Origin: an uncultured Colwellia sp.
Lineage (GTDB): Bacteria; Pseudomonadota; Gammaproteobacteria; Enterobacterales; Alteromonadaceae
Length of the DNA: 64,000 nt
Direction of reading: 5' to 3'
Assembly (NCBI GenBank): GCA_913061475.1
Contig: CAJXUN010000008.1
Span: 1 to 64,000, forward strand
Below are positions 36,839 to 46,243 of this stretch, piece after piece. The position numbers and the translations under genes were made by a program. How positions within the stretch are numbered: the stretch's first letter is position 1; each line of letters begins with the position of its first letter. Under the pieces are notes generated by a model that had not been told where the DNA came from, ran no database searches, and saw only the letters and a program-made list of their open reading frames with translations.

Positions 36839-38380
36839 CTACTCAGCAAGTGGACGCATATGAGGGAATAAAATCACGTCTTTAATGGTTGGCGAGTCAG
36901 TAAATAGCATGACTAATCTATCGATACCAATACCCTCACCTGCCGTTGGTGGTAAACCATATTCAAGTGCTTGAATATAGTCAGCGTCATAATGCATTGC
37001 TTCATCATCGCCAGCATCTTTACCTGCCACTTGATTTTGGAAACGCGCCGCTTGGTCTTCTGCATCATTTAACTCTGAGAAACCATTAGCTAATTCACGG
37101 CCACCCACAAAGAATTCAAAGCGATCGGTAATAAACGGGTTGTCGTCGTTACGACGAGCTAGTGGTGAAACTTCCCATGGGTACTCGGTAATAAAGGTAG
37201 GTTGATCAAGCATATGCTCGGCAACTTCTTCAAAAATTTCACAAATATACTTACCTGCGCCCCAAACTTTCGATGCGTCTGTCTCTTTAACACCAACAGC
37301 TTTGGCCATTGTTTTCAACGCATCAAAATTTGCTTCTGGGTTACGTAGCACATTCTCGTCAAGGTCTTTACCATATTTTAAAATAGCATCAACCATAGAT
37401 AGACGTGCAAATGGCTGACCGAAATCATAGAATTTCTCTTCTACGACTTCGCCTTCCGCGTTTTTAACTGTGTTACGAATAATCGCAGAGCCCATTACGT
37501 CTTCTGCTAAGGTGCGTAACATATCTTCTGTAAGGTTCATTAAGTCATGATAGTCAGCGTAAGCTTGGTAGAATTCAATCATAGTGAATTCTGGATTATG
37601 ACGTGTTGATAAACCTTCGTTACGGAAATTACGGTTGATTTCAAAAACTTTCTCAAATCCACCAACAACTAAACGCTTTAAATAAAGCTCAGGCGCGATA
37701 CGCATATACATTTGAATGTCTAAAGCATTATGAAAAGTTTCAAAAGGCTTTGCTGATGCACCACCTGGAATGGTTTGTAACATCGGTGTTTCAACTTCCA
37801 TGAAATCACGGTCAGTTAAGAATTTTCGAATACCATCAACTATTTTTGAGCGAATTTTAAAGGTATTACGGGTATCTTCATTGATGATCAAATCAACATA
37901 GCGCTGACGATATTTTGTTTCAACATCTGACAAACCATGAAACTTCTCTGGTAATGGACGCAGCGATTTTGTTAACAGCTCGTACTTATCCATGTTGACG
38001 TATAAGTCGCCTTTACCAGACATATGCATAGTACCGGTAACACCAATAATATCGCCAATGTCTAAAGTGCCCCAACGCTCTTTAATGTCTTGTTGCACAG
38101 TTTTGTGTGCGTAAGCCTGAATTCGCCCCGTCATATCTTGTAAAACCAAGAATGGACCACGTTTCGCCATTACACGACCAGCAATACTGTAAATACCTGT
38201 TTCAGCTTCAAGCGTTTCTTTATCTTTTTCACCGTGTTCAGCTTGTAAATCAGCAGCATAGTGTTTTCGGTCAAACTTGTTAGGATGGCCATTAGCCGGA
38301 CAGTTTTCTCGAATTTTTACTAATTTGCCACGACGCTCGGCAATCAATTTGTTTTCGTCTTGGTTTGCTTGATCAGTCAT
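36839..38380 (-). CDS. lysS: Lysyl-tRNA synthetase, class II
   Basis: 513 residues. N-terminal OB-fold anticodon-binding domain (about 60-160) and class II catalytic core with motif 2 ([24 protein letters not shown], key residues FRNEG and EFT) and motif 3 ([18 protein letters not shown]). Charges tRNA-Lys. The gene follows prfB by 38 bases, the conserved prfB-lysS arrangement. Confidence 0.97.
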   Translation of the reverse strand: MTDQANQDENKLIAERRGKLVKIRENCPANGHPNKFDRKHYAADLQAEHGEKDKETLEAETGIYSIAGRVMAKRGPFLVLQDMTGRIQAYAHKTVQQDIKERWGTLDIGDIIGVTGTMHMSGKGDLYVNMDKYELLTKSLRPLPEKFHGLSDVETKYRQRYVDLIINEDTRNTFKIRSKIVDGIRKFLTDRDFMEVETPMLQTIPGGASAKPFETFHNALDIQMYMRIAPELYLKRLVVGGFEKVFEINRNFRNEGLSTRHNPEFTMIEFYQAYADYHDLMNLTEDMLRTLAEDVMGSAIIRNTVKNAEGEVVEEKFYDFGQPFARLSMVDAILKYGKDLDENVLRNPEANFDALKTMAKAVGVKETDASKVWGAGKYICEIFEEVAEHMLDQPTFITEYPWEVSPLARRNDDNPFITDRFEFFVGGRELANGFSELNDAEDQAARFQNQVAGKDAGDDEAMHYDADYIQALEYGLPPTAGEGIGIDRLVMLFTDSPTIKDVILFPHMRPLAE

Positions 38381-38418
38381 TTTATTTCTCGTGTTTTAAC
38401 GTAATATCATTAAGGTAT

Positions 38419-39517
38419 TTATAAGCCAGATTTTAAGCTAGCTTCTAAAAATTTGTTTAAGTCACCATCTAATACTGCTTGGGTATTGCGGTTTTCTATG
38501 CCTGTGCGTAAATCTTTAATACGGCTGTCATCTAAAACATAAGAGCGTATTTGGCTACCCCAGCCAATATCTGACTTGCCATCTTCTAATTCTTGCTTAC
38601 CTTCATTTTGCTTTTGCATTTCCATTTCATACAATTTAGCTTTCAGCAATTTCATCGCGGTTGCGCGGTTTTTATGCTGTGAACGATCAGCCTGACATGC
38701 CACTACAGCACCGGTTGGTTCATGGGTAATACGAATAGCAGAGTCAGTTTTGTTAACATGCTGACCACCAGCACCAGAGGCACGAAAAGTATCTATACGT
38801 AGATCAGCCGGATTAATATCAATTTCTATATTGTCGTCTATTTCAGGGTAAATAAAAGCAGAAGCAAACGAAGTATGACGACGGCCACTTGAATCAAATG
38901 GAGATTTGCGTACTAAGCGATGAACGCCAGTTTCGGTACGCAACCAACCAAAAGCATATTCACCCGTATATTTAATCGTACAACCTTTAATACCGGCAAC
39001 ATCACCGTCGGTAACTTCAATGGCTTCAGTTTTGTAGCCGTTAGCTTCACCCCAGCGTAAATACATACGCATCAGCATTTCGGCCCAATCTTGCGCTTCA
39101 GTGCCACCAGAGCCAGACTGAATATCTAAGTAACAGTTATTCGCATCCTGCTCACCAGAAAACATCCGGCGAAACTCTAATTTTTCCAGACTTGCTTCTA
39201 ATGCTTTCGTTTCATCCTCAGCATCATTAAAAGTTTCTTCATCATCAGCTTCAACCGCTAATTCAACCAAACCTTCAATGTCTTCACAACCGGCGTCCAT
39301 TTCATCAATGGTTTCAACGACAGCTTCTAATGCTGCTCGCTCTCGGCCAAGGGCTTGTGCGCGTTCAGGGTCATTCCAAACATCAGCAGACTCTAGTTCA
39401 CGAACGACTTCAACCAAACGTTCTGACTTTTGGTCGTAGTCAAAGATACCCCCGAAGCATATTGGTACGTTCGCGGATTTCTTTAATTTTATTAAGTACT
39501 GGATTAACTTCTAACAT
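38419..39517 (-). CDS. prfB: Peptide chain release factor 2, with programmed +1 frameshift
   Basis: Translation starts at ATG 39517 and runs 25 codons ([20 protein letters not shown] then LRGYL) to an in-frame TGA at 39442-39440. Ribosomes shift +1 at CTT-TGA-C, skipping one T at 39442, and continue as [10 protein letters not shown] to the stop at 38419, giving 365 residues, the same as E. coli RF2. The GGQ loop ([11 protein letters not shown]) and the stop-recognition SPF tripeptide ([11 protein letters not shown]) are present. RF2 reads UGA and UAA, so low RF2 increases shifting and restores its own level. The gene is intact: the apparent break is regulation. Confidence 0.96.
39439..39456 (-). 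promoter_or_regulatory. prfB programmed frameshift site
   Basis: On the coding strand the site reads CGGGGGTATCTTTGAC: an internal Shine-Dalgarno-like GGGGG, then the slippery CTT followed by TGA and C. Spacing between GGGGG and CTT is 3 bases (TAT), identical to the E. coli arrangement. Confidence 0.95.
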
Positions 39518-39581
39518 ATGATTTTGGTGACCAAGTCACAGCTAAAGACCTAAGGCTAAAATAGTCGCGCATTGTAGCGTA

Positions 39582-39587
39582 ATTATA
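39582..39587 (-). promoter_or_regulatory. Candidate -10 box for prfB
   Basis: A perfect TATAAT on the minus strand lies 65 bases upstream of the prfB start, in the 182-base gap after recJ. No good -35 box is seen at the expected distance, so this is tentative. Confidence 0.3.
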
Positions 39588-39699
39588 CGACGAAATAAAC
39601 GTTTGCTTGAGCAATGAAATGGCCTTTTTGATATAATTTTTTAGTAAAAAATTACTGTGCTTGCTCTAAGTAATTAAAGCACCGCCACTTTGCTAAAAT

Positions 39700-41445
39700 C
39701 TAATCTAGTTGCTCAACCATCAACTGCACTGATTGTTTACCACGAAATTCATTGATATCAAGACGATACGCTAACTTAACTTGCTTAGCTGAATGATCAG
39801 GCCAACGTTTAATGTCAACATTAAAGGCAATGGCATCAAATATTTGCTGATCTTTTTCCACCACTAATTTCAAGTGCTTTTCACCAACAATACGTTGCTG
39901 CACTAGTGTAAACACATCATCAAATAACGGTTCTGGAAAGTTCTGTCCCCATGGTCCAGCATCACGTAATAGTTGAGCAAAATTCAGTGTCATATCACGC
40001 GTTAGTAGTTCACCGTCAGAAGCTAACACGCCGGTTAACGTCTCTGTACTTAACCATTGCTGAGCATATTGTTCAAATAGCATAGAGAAGGTTTCAAATT
40101 GGTCTCTGGCAATTGATAAACCTGCGGCCATAGCATGACCACCAAACTTGGCAATAATCCCCGGATGTTGGCTGTCGATATATTCGAGTAAGTCGCGAAT
40201 ATGCAAACCAGGAATAGAGCGTGCTGATCCTTTAATTTCATTGCTATCGTTATGGGTGTCGTCGACATTTTCGTCGCTGCCTTTAGCAAATACAATGCTC
40301 GGTCGATGATACTTTTCTTTTAATCGTCCGGCGACAATACCGATAACGCCTTGGTGCCAATCGGCATGAAATAAACTAATACCGAGTGGTAAATTTTCTT
40401 CACTAAATTGTAAACTCGCCAGTACTTGCTCAGCTTCAATTTGCATGCCTTGCTCTATTTCTCGACGCGCTTTATTTAAGTCATCTAAGTCTGCCGCCAT
40501 CACCCTTGCCGTTGATAAGTCTTTGGCTAATAAACAATTGATGCCAAAAGCCATATCATCCAAGCGCCCTGCGGCATTAATTCTTGGCCCTAAGGCAAAA
40601 CCAAAGTCACTCGCCACTAATTTTTGTTGATTTTTTCCGGCTATTTCAATTAAGGCTTGAATGCCTGGACGTGTTGCCCCCGCTCGAATACGTTTTAAAC
40701 CTTGTTCGACTAAAATACGATTATTGGCGTCCAATGACACCACATCGGCGACCGTACCTAATGCGACTAAATCAAGCAGCTGTGCAATATTTGGCTCTTT
40801 AATATTTTGTTGCTCAAACCATTGCTGCTCACGCAAATATTTTCTTAATGCCAACATAAAATAGAAGGCAACACCGACACCTGCCAGCGATTTACTGGCA
40901 AAATTACAACCAACTTGATTAGGGTTAACGATAGCATCAGCTGGCGGCGTAGTGGCACCAGGCAAGTGATGATCAGTAACCACCACTTCTAAGCCGATTG
41001 CCTTCGCCCTTGTGACACCCGCGATACAACTAATACCGTTATCAACAGTCACTAGCACTTGAGCACCTTGTGACGCAGCAATATCAACAATTTCAGGGGT
41101 CAAGCCGTAACCATACTTAAATCGATTCGGTACTAAAAAATGAAAGTTTGTCGAGCCTAACATTTGCAAGGCTTCCATCACTAATGCTGTACTCGTTGCC
41201 CCATCGGCATCAAAGTCACCAATAACGGTAATATTTTTCTGCTCTTTAAGTGCCTGATATAAAATTTCACATGCTTGAGGCAAGCCTTTTAATGTTTCTA
41301 CAGGACATAAACGCGAGGTAGTTAACTCAAGCTGCTCTTTGCTGGTCACACCGCGACGTGCATATATTTGTCGAATAATCGGGTGGATTTTCTCGGGTAA
41401 ATGCTCATCACTAATGTGTTCTCGACGAACGATCTCTTTATGCAT
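39700..41445 (-). CDS. recJ: Single-stranded-DNA-specific exonuclease RecJ
   Basis: 581 residues. DHH-family phosphoesterase with the motifs DFDADGATSTALV, VTVDNGISC, VTDHHLPG, and the DHHA1 part RSIPGLHIRDLL and KFGGHAMAAGLSI. It degrades single-stranded DNA 5' to 3' in recombination and repair. Conserved position between dsbC and prfB. Confidence 0.96.
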   Translation of the reverse strand: MHKEIVRREHISDEHLPEKIHPIIRQIYARRGVTSKEQLELTTSRLCPVETLKGLPQACEILYQALKEQKNITVIGDFDADGATSTALVMEALQMLGSTNFHFLVPNRFKYGYGLTPEIVDIAASQGAQVLVTVDNGISCIAGVTRAKAIGLEVVVTDHHLPGATTPPADAIVNPNQVGCNFASKSLAGVGVAFYFMLALRKYLREQQWFEQQNIKEPNIAQLLDLVALGTVADVVSLDANNRILVEQGLKRIRAGATRPGIQALIEIAGKNQQKLVASDFGFALGPRINAAGRLDDMAFGINCLLAKDLSTARVMAADLDDLNKARREIEQGMQIEAEQVLASLQFSEENLPLGISLFHADWHQGVIGIVAGRLKEKYHRPSIVFAKGSDENVDDTHNDSNEIKGSARSIPGLHIRDLLEYIDSQHPGIIAKFGGHAMAAGLSIARDQFETFSMLFEQYAQQWLSTETLTGVLASDGELLTRDMTLNFAQLLRDAGPWGQNFPEPLFDDVFTLVQQRIVGEKHLKLVVEKDQQIFDAIAFNVDIKRWPDHSAKQVKLAYRLDINEFRGKQSVQLMVEQLD

Positions 41446-41490
41446 GAGTAGCTCTTCTTAAATTGTGCTTATATTGACAGTAATAGATAC

Positions 41491-41522
41491 AAAAATGGCA
41501 AGTAAATTACTTGCCATTTTTG
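41491..41522 (-). terminator. Terminator-like hairpin between dsbC and recJ
   Basis: AAAAATGGCAAGTAA pairs with TTACTTGCCATTTTT: a long stem with T-rich flanks on both sides. It lies just after the dsbC stop on the minus strand and would separate dsbC from recJ transcription, or attenuate it. Confidence 0.8.
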
Positions 41523-41540
41523 TCGAGAAAAGTTGAACAA

Positions 41541-42338
41541 TTAACCGCCTTGTTGAGCAGTTTCCAATAAGGCAAATAGTTTACTTGGATCTTGGTAACC
41601 TGGCACCATCATGCCGTTTGCTAGCATAATAGCAGGTGTACCGGTAACCCCCACTTGACGACCAAAATTAAATTCATCTTCGATTGGCTTATCACAGATT
41701 CGAGCCGCGACGTTTGAGCCACTTTTCGCTTTTGTTAATGCTTGTTGTGGATCTTCATGACACCAAATTGAGCGCAAATCTTTAAAGCCTTGAGAATAAC
41801 CACCAGTGCGGTCTTTCACACCAGCACGCGGATAAGCTAAATAACGTACCGTAATACCTTTGTCATTATAATCCTCAATTTGCTCATGCATTTTGCGACA
41901 ATAACCACAGGTAATATCAGTAAACACAGTCACAACATGTTTTTCATTTTTCGCCGGATATACAATCATATCATCAGAAAACTTCACCATGCCATCAATA
42001 CGTACTTGCGCTAAACTCTCTTCGGTTAAGTTACTAACATTTTCACCTAGACCGTACATTTTACCGTGTAATAAAAAGTTGCCATCGATACTGGCATAGA
42101 AAAGCCCCTGATCTGTGACAACTTCAACCATACCTGGCATTGGTGAGGCTTTAATACTAGCGACGTTAAAACCTAAATTTTGGCTTAATTTTGCTTTAAC
42201 GGTGGCAAATTCTGATGATTGCGCTGCCGGTAGCATCACACTATCAGCCAAAGGTGCTTTAGGCGCAGCAAATGCGGATACATGGCTGGCCAAACTTAAC
42301 ACGCCAAGTGCCGCAGCCAATAAAAACTTTTTAGACAT
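41541..42338 (-). CDS. dsbC: Thiol:disulfide interchange protein DsbC
   Basis: 265 residues. Signal peptide (about 1-25, ending SAFAAP), N-terminal dimerisation domain (about 35-100), and a thioredoxin-fold domain with the catalytic CGYC in FTDITCGYCRKMHEQ. A second Cys pair (IWCHED, ARICDKP) matches the structural disulfide of DsbC. It isomerises wrong disulfides in the periplasm. The cis-Pro loop is TGTPAIML. Divergent from fldB. Confidence 0.95.
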   Translation of the reverse strand: MSKKFLLAAALGVLSLASHVSAFAAPKAPLADSVMLPAAQSSEFATVKAKLSQNLGFNVASIKASPMPGMVEVVTDQGLFYASIDGNFLLHGKMYGLGENVSNLTEESLAQVRIDGMVKFSDDMIVYPAKNEKHVVTVFTDITCGYCRKMHEQIEDYNDKGITVRYLAYPRAGVKDRTGGYSQGFKDLRSIWCHEDPQQALTKAKSGSNVAARICDKPIEDEFNFGRQVGVTGTPAIMLANGMMVPGYQDPSKLFALLETAQQGG

Positions 42339-42608
42339 AAATCAATTCCATACCTTGTTAAGAGGAAAGTGAGCGAAAAATTATATTTGTATTTCTAGGT
42401 AAAAATAAAGACCGCTTTTATCAGGCTAAAATTACAGTGAAAAATACAAAATTGCAATAACGCAGCCCATTTGACTGAATATTTCATTAAAGAAAACATT
42501 GCTTTTAGTTACAAGCCAACGCTTCTTACTTGGCTAAAATATTGCTAAAATCTCGCCACTCGCATACTAGCCCACTGAAATGGTTTGAATAACCTCGGTA
42601 ATTTATCA

Positions 42609-43133
42609 ATGAACATTGCATTATTTTATGGCTCGACCACATGCTATACCGAAATAGCAGCAGAAAAAATCCAAGCTGAGTTAGGTAAAGACAAGGTCAC
42701 TTTATTTAATATAAAAGATACGCCACTTTCAACTATGGAAAACCACGACATTTTAATTTTAGGCATATCGACATGGGACTATGGTGAAATCCAAGAAGAT
42801 TGGGAGTCACATTGGTCAGAAATAGCTAACATTGACCTTGAAGGAAAAATTGTTGCACTTTACGGCATGGGCGATCAAATTGGTTATACCGATTGGTTTC
42901 AAGATGCGCTTGGTATGTTGCATGAGCAAGTTTTGGCACAAGGTGGGTACGTTATTGGCTATTGGCCAAACCAAGGCTATGAGTTCGCAGCGTCTAAAGC
43001 CTTAACAGAAAACCAGCAACACTTTGTTGGTTTAGCCTTGGACGAAGACAACCAATACGATGCTAGCGACGAACGCATTAGCCATTGGTGCCAACAAATT
43101 AACAACGAAATCACGGATATACTCGTTGATTAG
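42609..43133 (+). CDS. fldB: Flavodoxin FldB
   Basis: 174 residues from ATG 42609 ([15 protein letters not shown]), whose N terminus matches the flavodoxin FMN-phosphate loop; an in-frame TTG at 42585 would add 8 residues. The FMN-binding segments [12 protein letters not shown] and [13 protein letters not shown] are typical of long-chain flavodoxins. In E. coli fldB lies near dsbC and recJ, as here. It is a low-potential electron carrier with uncertain specific partner. Confidence 0.92.
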   Translation: MNIALFYGSTTCYTEIAAEKIQAELGKDKVTLFNIKDTPLSTMENHDILILGISTWDYGEIQEDWESHWSEIANIDLEGKIVALYGMGDQIGYTDWFQDALGMLHEQVLAQGGYVIGYWPNQGYEFAASKALTENQQHFVGLALDEDNQYDASDERISHWCQQINNEITDILVD

Positions 43134-43234
43134 TGCAAATATCATAATAAATAAACAAATTTGGCGAGATCTTTAGGATAAATTTAGTTTTGCCATTATA
43201 ATCCGCCTTATTAATCCCTAAAGAAAATTATTAC

Positions 43235-44470
43235 ATGTTTGAGCAGTTTGACCTAGATTCCGCATTATTGGGCGGCGTTGCAAATGCAGGCTTTAAAAAG
43301 CCTACGTCTATCCAAGAATTAGTACTTCCTGTAGCAATGACAGGTAAAGACGTTTTAGCTTCAGCCCCTACAGGCACAGGTAAAACAGCCGCGTTTCTCT
43401 TACCTGCTGCTCAACACTTGCTCGATTATCCTCGTCGAGGATCAGGTTTTCCTCGAGTACTAATTTTGTCACCAACACGCGAACTTGCTATTCAAACTCA
43501 TGAACAATGTGAGAAGTTAACCGCATTGACCGATATTAAATCCGCGGTGATTACCGGCGGTGTTAATTACGGCAGCCACAAAGAAGTACTAACAGGCAAC
43601 ACCGATATTTTGGTTGCAACGCCTGGCCGGTTAATGGAATACATTGAAAGTGAACAATTTGATAGCCGTGAAATTGAAATTCTTATTCTAGATGAAGCTG
43701 ACCGTATGCTGGCTATGGGTTTTGCTGAAACCATTAACCGTATTGTTGGCGAAGCACGCTGGCGTAAACAGACCATGCTATTTTCTGCGACACTCGAAGG
43801 TGCCGCTGTGGTGCGTTTTTCTCGCGAACTGCTAAACGATCCAGTATTTTTAGAAGCGAATCCTTCTCGAAAAGAAAAAGCAAAAATTCATCAATGGATG
43901 CATTTAGCCGACGATAAAGAACATAAGTACGCTTTGTTGCTGAACATATTACAACAAGAAGAAGTAGAACGTGCGCTTGTTTTTGCCAATAAACGTGAAA
44001 CCGTGCAATACCTATCCGGTAAACTTTATGCTGACAATATGCCTTGCGTATGGCTTGAAGGTAAAATGCAACAAGACAAACGCAATACCTCGGTCGAACG
44101 CTTACGCAATGGTACGGTTAATGTTTTAGTGGCGACTGATGTCGCGGAACGAGGTCTTGATATTGATGATATAACCCACGTCATTAACTTTGATATGCCA
44201 CGCACCGCAGACATCTACTTACATCGTATTGGACGTACTGGCCGAGCGGGTAATAAAGGCACGGCTATCTCCCTTGTTGAAGCTCATGACATGACAGTAA
44301 TCGGCAAAATTGAACGCTATATCAAAGAGCGCTTGCCACGCCGTGTGATTGAAACATTACGACCTAAATACAAAGAAGCACGTGTTGCGGTTAAAAAGGC
44401 CAAAGTAAAAAGAACCGTGGCACAGAAGAAAGCTAAAGCAAAAAAGCAAGCAAAACGCACTAAAAAATAG
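43235..44470 (+). CDS. srmB: DEAD-box RNA helicase SrmB
   Basis: 411 residues. All DEAD-box motifs are visible: Q motif (FKKPTSIQELVLP), Walker A variant ASAPTGTGKT, PTRELA, TPGRLMEYI, DEAD in ILDEADRML, SAT in LFSATLEG, and the RecA2 motifs VATDVAERGLDI and HRIGRTGRAG. The short Lys/Ala-rich C-terminal tail fits SrmB, which assists early 50S ribosome assembly. Cold-associated helicases are common in such organisms. Confidence 0.92.
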   Translation: MFEQFDLDSALLGGVANAGFKKPTSIQELVLPVAMTGKDVLASAPTGTGKTAAFLLPAAQHLLDYPRRGSGFPRVLILSPTRELAIQTHEQCEKLTALTDIKSAVITGGVNYGSHKEVLTGNTDILVATPGRLMEYIESEQFDSREIEILILDEADRMLAMGFAETINRIVGEARWRKQTMLFSATLEGAAVVRFSRELLNDPVFLEANPSRKEKAKIHQWMHLADDKEHKYALLLNILQQEEVERALVFANKRETVQYLSGKLYADNMPCVWLEGKMQQDKRNTSVERLRNGTVNVLVATDVAERGLDIDDITHVINFDMPRTADIYLHRIGRTGRAGNKGTAISLVEAHDMTVIGKIERYIKERLPRRVIETLRPKYKEARVAVKKAKVKRTVAQKKAKAKKQAKRTKK

Positions 44471-45031
44471 ACAGCCATACAGCGCAATATTCAAAAACCC
44501 TAAACCTTTTATTGTTCATTAAGGTTTAGGGGCTGTGAACTTTCATTTTAGTCTCTGCTACTAGCTAATTTTTGAGATAACAAGGCGAAAAGCGTGCGAC
44601 GTAGTCATCTACTTTAACAATTATTAGCCATAGCCACTTGAGCTGTCTTAAAAAACGTAATTTTTGTTGCTTAATATGCATTTAGAGTCGCCAAACATTA
44701 TATGAAACGCCTCGATTGACAACCCTTTCAAATGCAACAGAGATATAAAGTGAAAGAACAACCGCCCCTAAGCTTTTGCTTTTATCTTCTTGTACAAACA
44801 ACCTTCCCTGCGAAATAGCATCAACATCGGACAGATGCCCCTAAAAGTACTAACATAGTTTGTGCAATTATTTTAATATACAAAAAATGTACAAATTTAT
44901 TGCCAAATTTACCGCCTATCAGTTTCATTAATGAAAGTTTTCATAGCACCAAAATATAATTTCGTTTACATTGGGTACTTAGCTATAATTGTTACAATAT
45001 GTAATCTAAGCAATCATAAGATAAGTAGTAG
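44471..45031. other. Intergenic region between srmB and fecR-like gene
   Basis: 560 bases, no convincing gene; in particular no ECF sigma factor frame. A strong inverted repeat (CCCTAAACCTT at 44498-44508 with its complement at 44521-44531) lies 28 bases after srmB. The T-run beside it is on the minus-strand side, so it suits a minus-strand transcript more than srmB. The rest presumably holds the fecR promoter. Confidence 0.55.
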
Positions 45032-46108
45032 ATGATAACCGAGACGTCAAACGATATAAAATCGGTCCAAGAGCAAGCAAACCTCTGGATAACGCGCCTT
45101 GATAAAGGATTATCTAGCGCCGAAAAGCAACAATTGATCGCATGGATTAATCAAGATAAAGCGCATTATGCTGCCTTGCAAAAAATATCATCCTTATGGA
45201 GTGATATTACGACCAAGCATGAGTTAAGCGGTTTGTTTACTCAAGATGACGACAAAAAATCACATCGCGATTACCTAATGAAGGGTTGTTTAACTGCGGG
45301 ATTAGTGTCGGTGGCATTATTGACAGTAAACCTTGTTAATGATGTCAGTAACATATGGTTACCCCATCAACATAATATTACTCAGCACTTGGCCTATCAA
45401 AAATATAGTAGTGATTATGGTCAACAAAAAGAAATCAGCTTAGACGACGGCAGTATTGTCGAACTCAATACCAATACCATTATCGAAGTTGCCTTTAACA
45501 AGCTGCAACGTAAAATAACCTTAATTCGTGGTGAAGCAAGATTTGATGTCGCGAAAGATAAAAACCGCCCTTTTACCGTCATTTCTGGTCAAAACTCTTT
45601 TACCGCGCTAGGCACAATTTTTAATGTTCAACGCGAAAGCATCAATTCTGCAGAATTACTCGTAAAAGAAGGTAGTGTATTAGTTGCTCAAGCTAATACG
45701 CCGGTGAAAGAATTACTTAATGCGATAAGCTCTTCAAAACCAAAAGCCGTTCGAAATTCAACCAATATAATATCTGCCGGCGAGAAAATAGCCATTGCCA
45801 ATAACATCAGTTCAGCTAAACAATCGCTATCAACACAAGAAGTTAAGCAAGAGTTAGCCTGGCAGCAAGGTATCTTAATTTTTGACGGTGAGCCACTTAA
45901 GCAAGTACTAAAAGAAGTGCAGCGTTATAACGCCATTAAATTTATGCCGATAGACCAAGATATGGCTAAGCTGCGGGTTTCGGGGTATTTCAAAACAAAT
46001 GACATTAACGCACTACTGCAATCGCTTCATTACAACTTTGCAATAGATGCTAAAGAAGTAACAAGTAATACCTACGCGCTTTCCAGTGTGTTAAATAAAA
46101 ATCAATAA
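45032..46108 (+). CDS. FecR-like anti-sigma/sigma-regulator membrane protein
   Basis: 358 residues. A cytoplasmic DUF4880-type N-terminal domain (QANLWITRLDKGLSSAEKQQ, with conserved W and the AHYAAL segment), one membrane helix (about 90-110), then the periplasmic FecR domain (KEISLDDGSIVELNTNTII, GEARFDVAKDKNRPF, TALGTIFNV) and a C-terminal DUF4974-like domain (FDGEPLKQVLKEVQRYN). FecR proteins relay a signal from an outer-membrane receptor to a cytoplasmic ECF sigma factor. It is followed by the receptor at 46244, but no sigma factor gene is adjacent. Confidence 0.9.
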   Translation: MITETSNDIKSVQEQANLWITRLDKGLSSAEKQQLIAWINQDKAHYAALQKISSLWSDITTKHELSGLFTQDDDKKSHRDYLMKGCLTAGLVSVALLTVNLVNDVSNIWLPHQHNITQHLAYQKYSSDYGQQKEISLDDGSIVELNTNTIIEVAFNKLQRKITLIRGEARFDVAKDKNRPFTVISGQNSFTALGTIFNVQRESINSAELLVKEGSVLVAQANTPVKELLNAISSSKPKAVRNSTNIISAGEKIAIANNISSAKQSLSTQEVKQELAWQQGILIFDGEPLKQVLKEVQRYNAIKFMPIDQDMAKLRVSGYFKTNDINALLQSLHYNFAIDAKEVTSNTYALSSVLNKNQ

Positions 46109-46243
46109 AACGACAACAACAGCTTGTAGCTTGCGTTATCAGACTTTCATTTATGTTTGTCAGATAGGAAGTCATAAAAACAAGCTTAAAATGGAATTTA
46201 GCTATTGATAAACATTACTTTTTACCTTTTAGGATTCGATAAC

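Noticed and set aside
38419-39517. prfB as a frameshifted pseudogene
   Set aside because: The break is at the classical programmed +1 frameshift signal and the joined product is the standard 365 residues.
44498-44531. srmB terminator
   Set aside because: The stem is strong but the T-run is on the wrong side for a plus-strand gene; recorded only as an inverted repeat.
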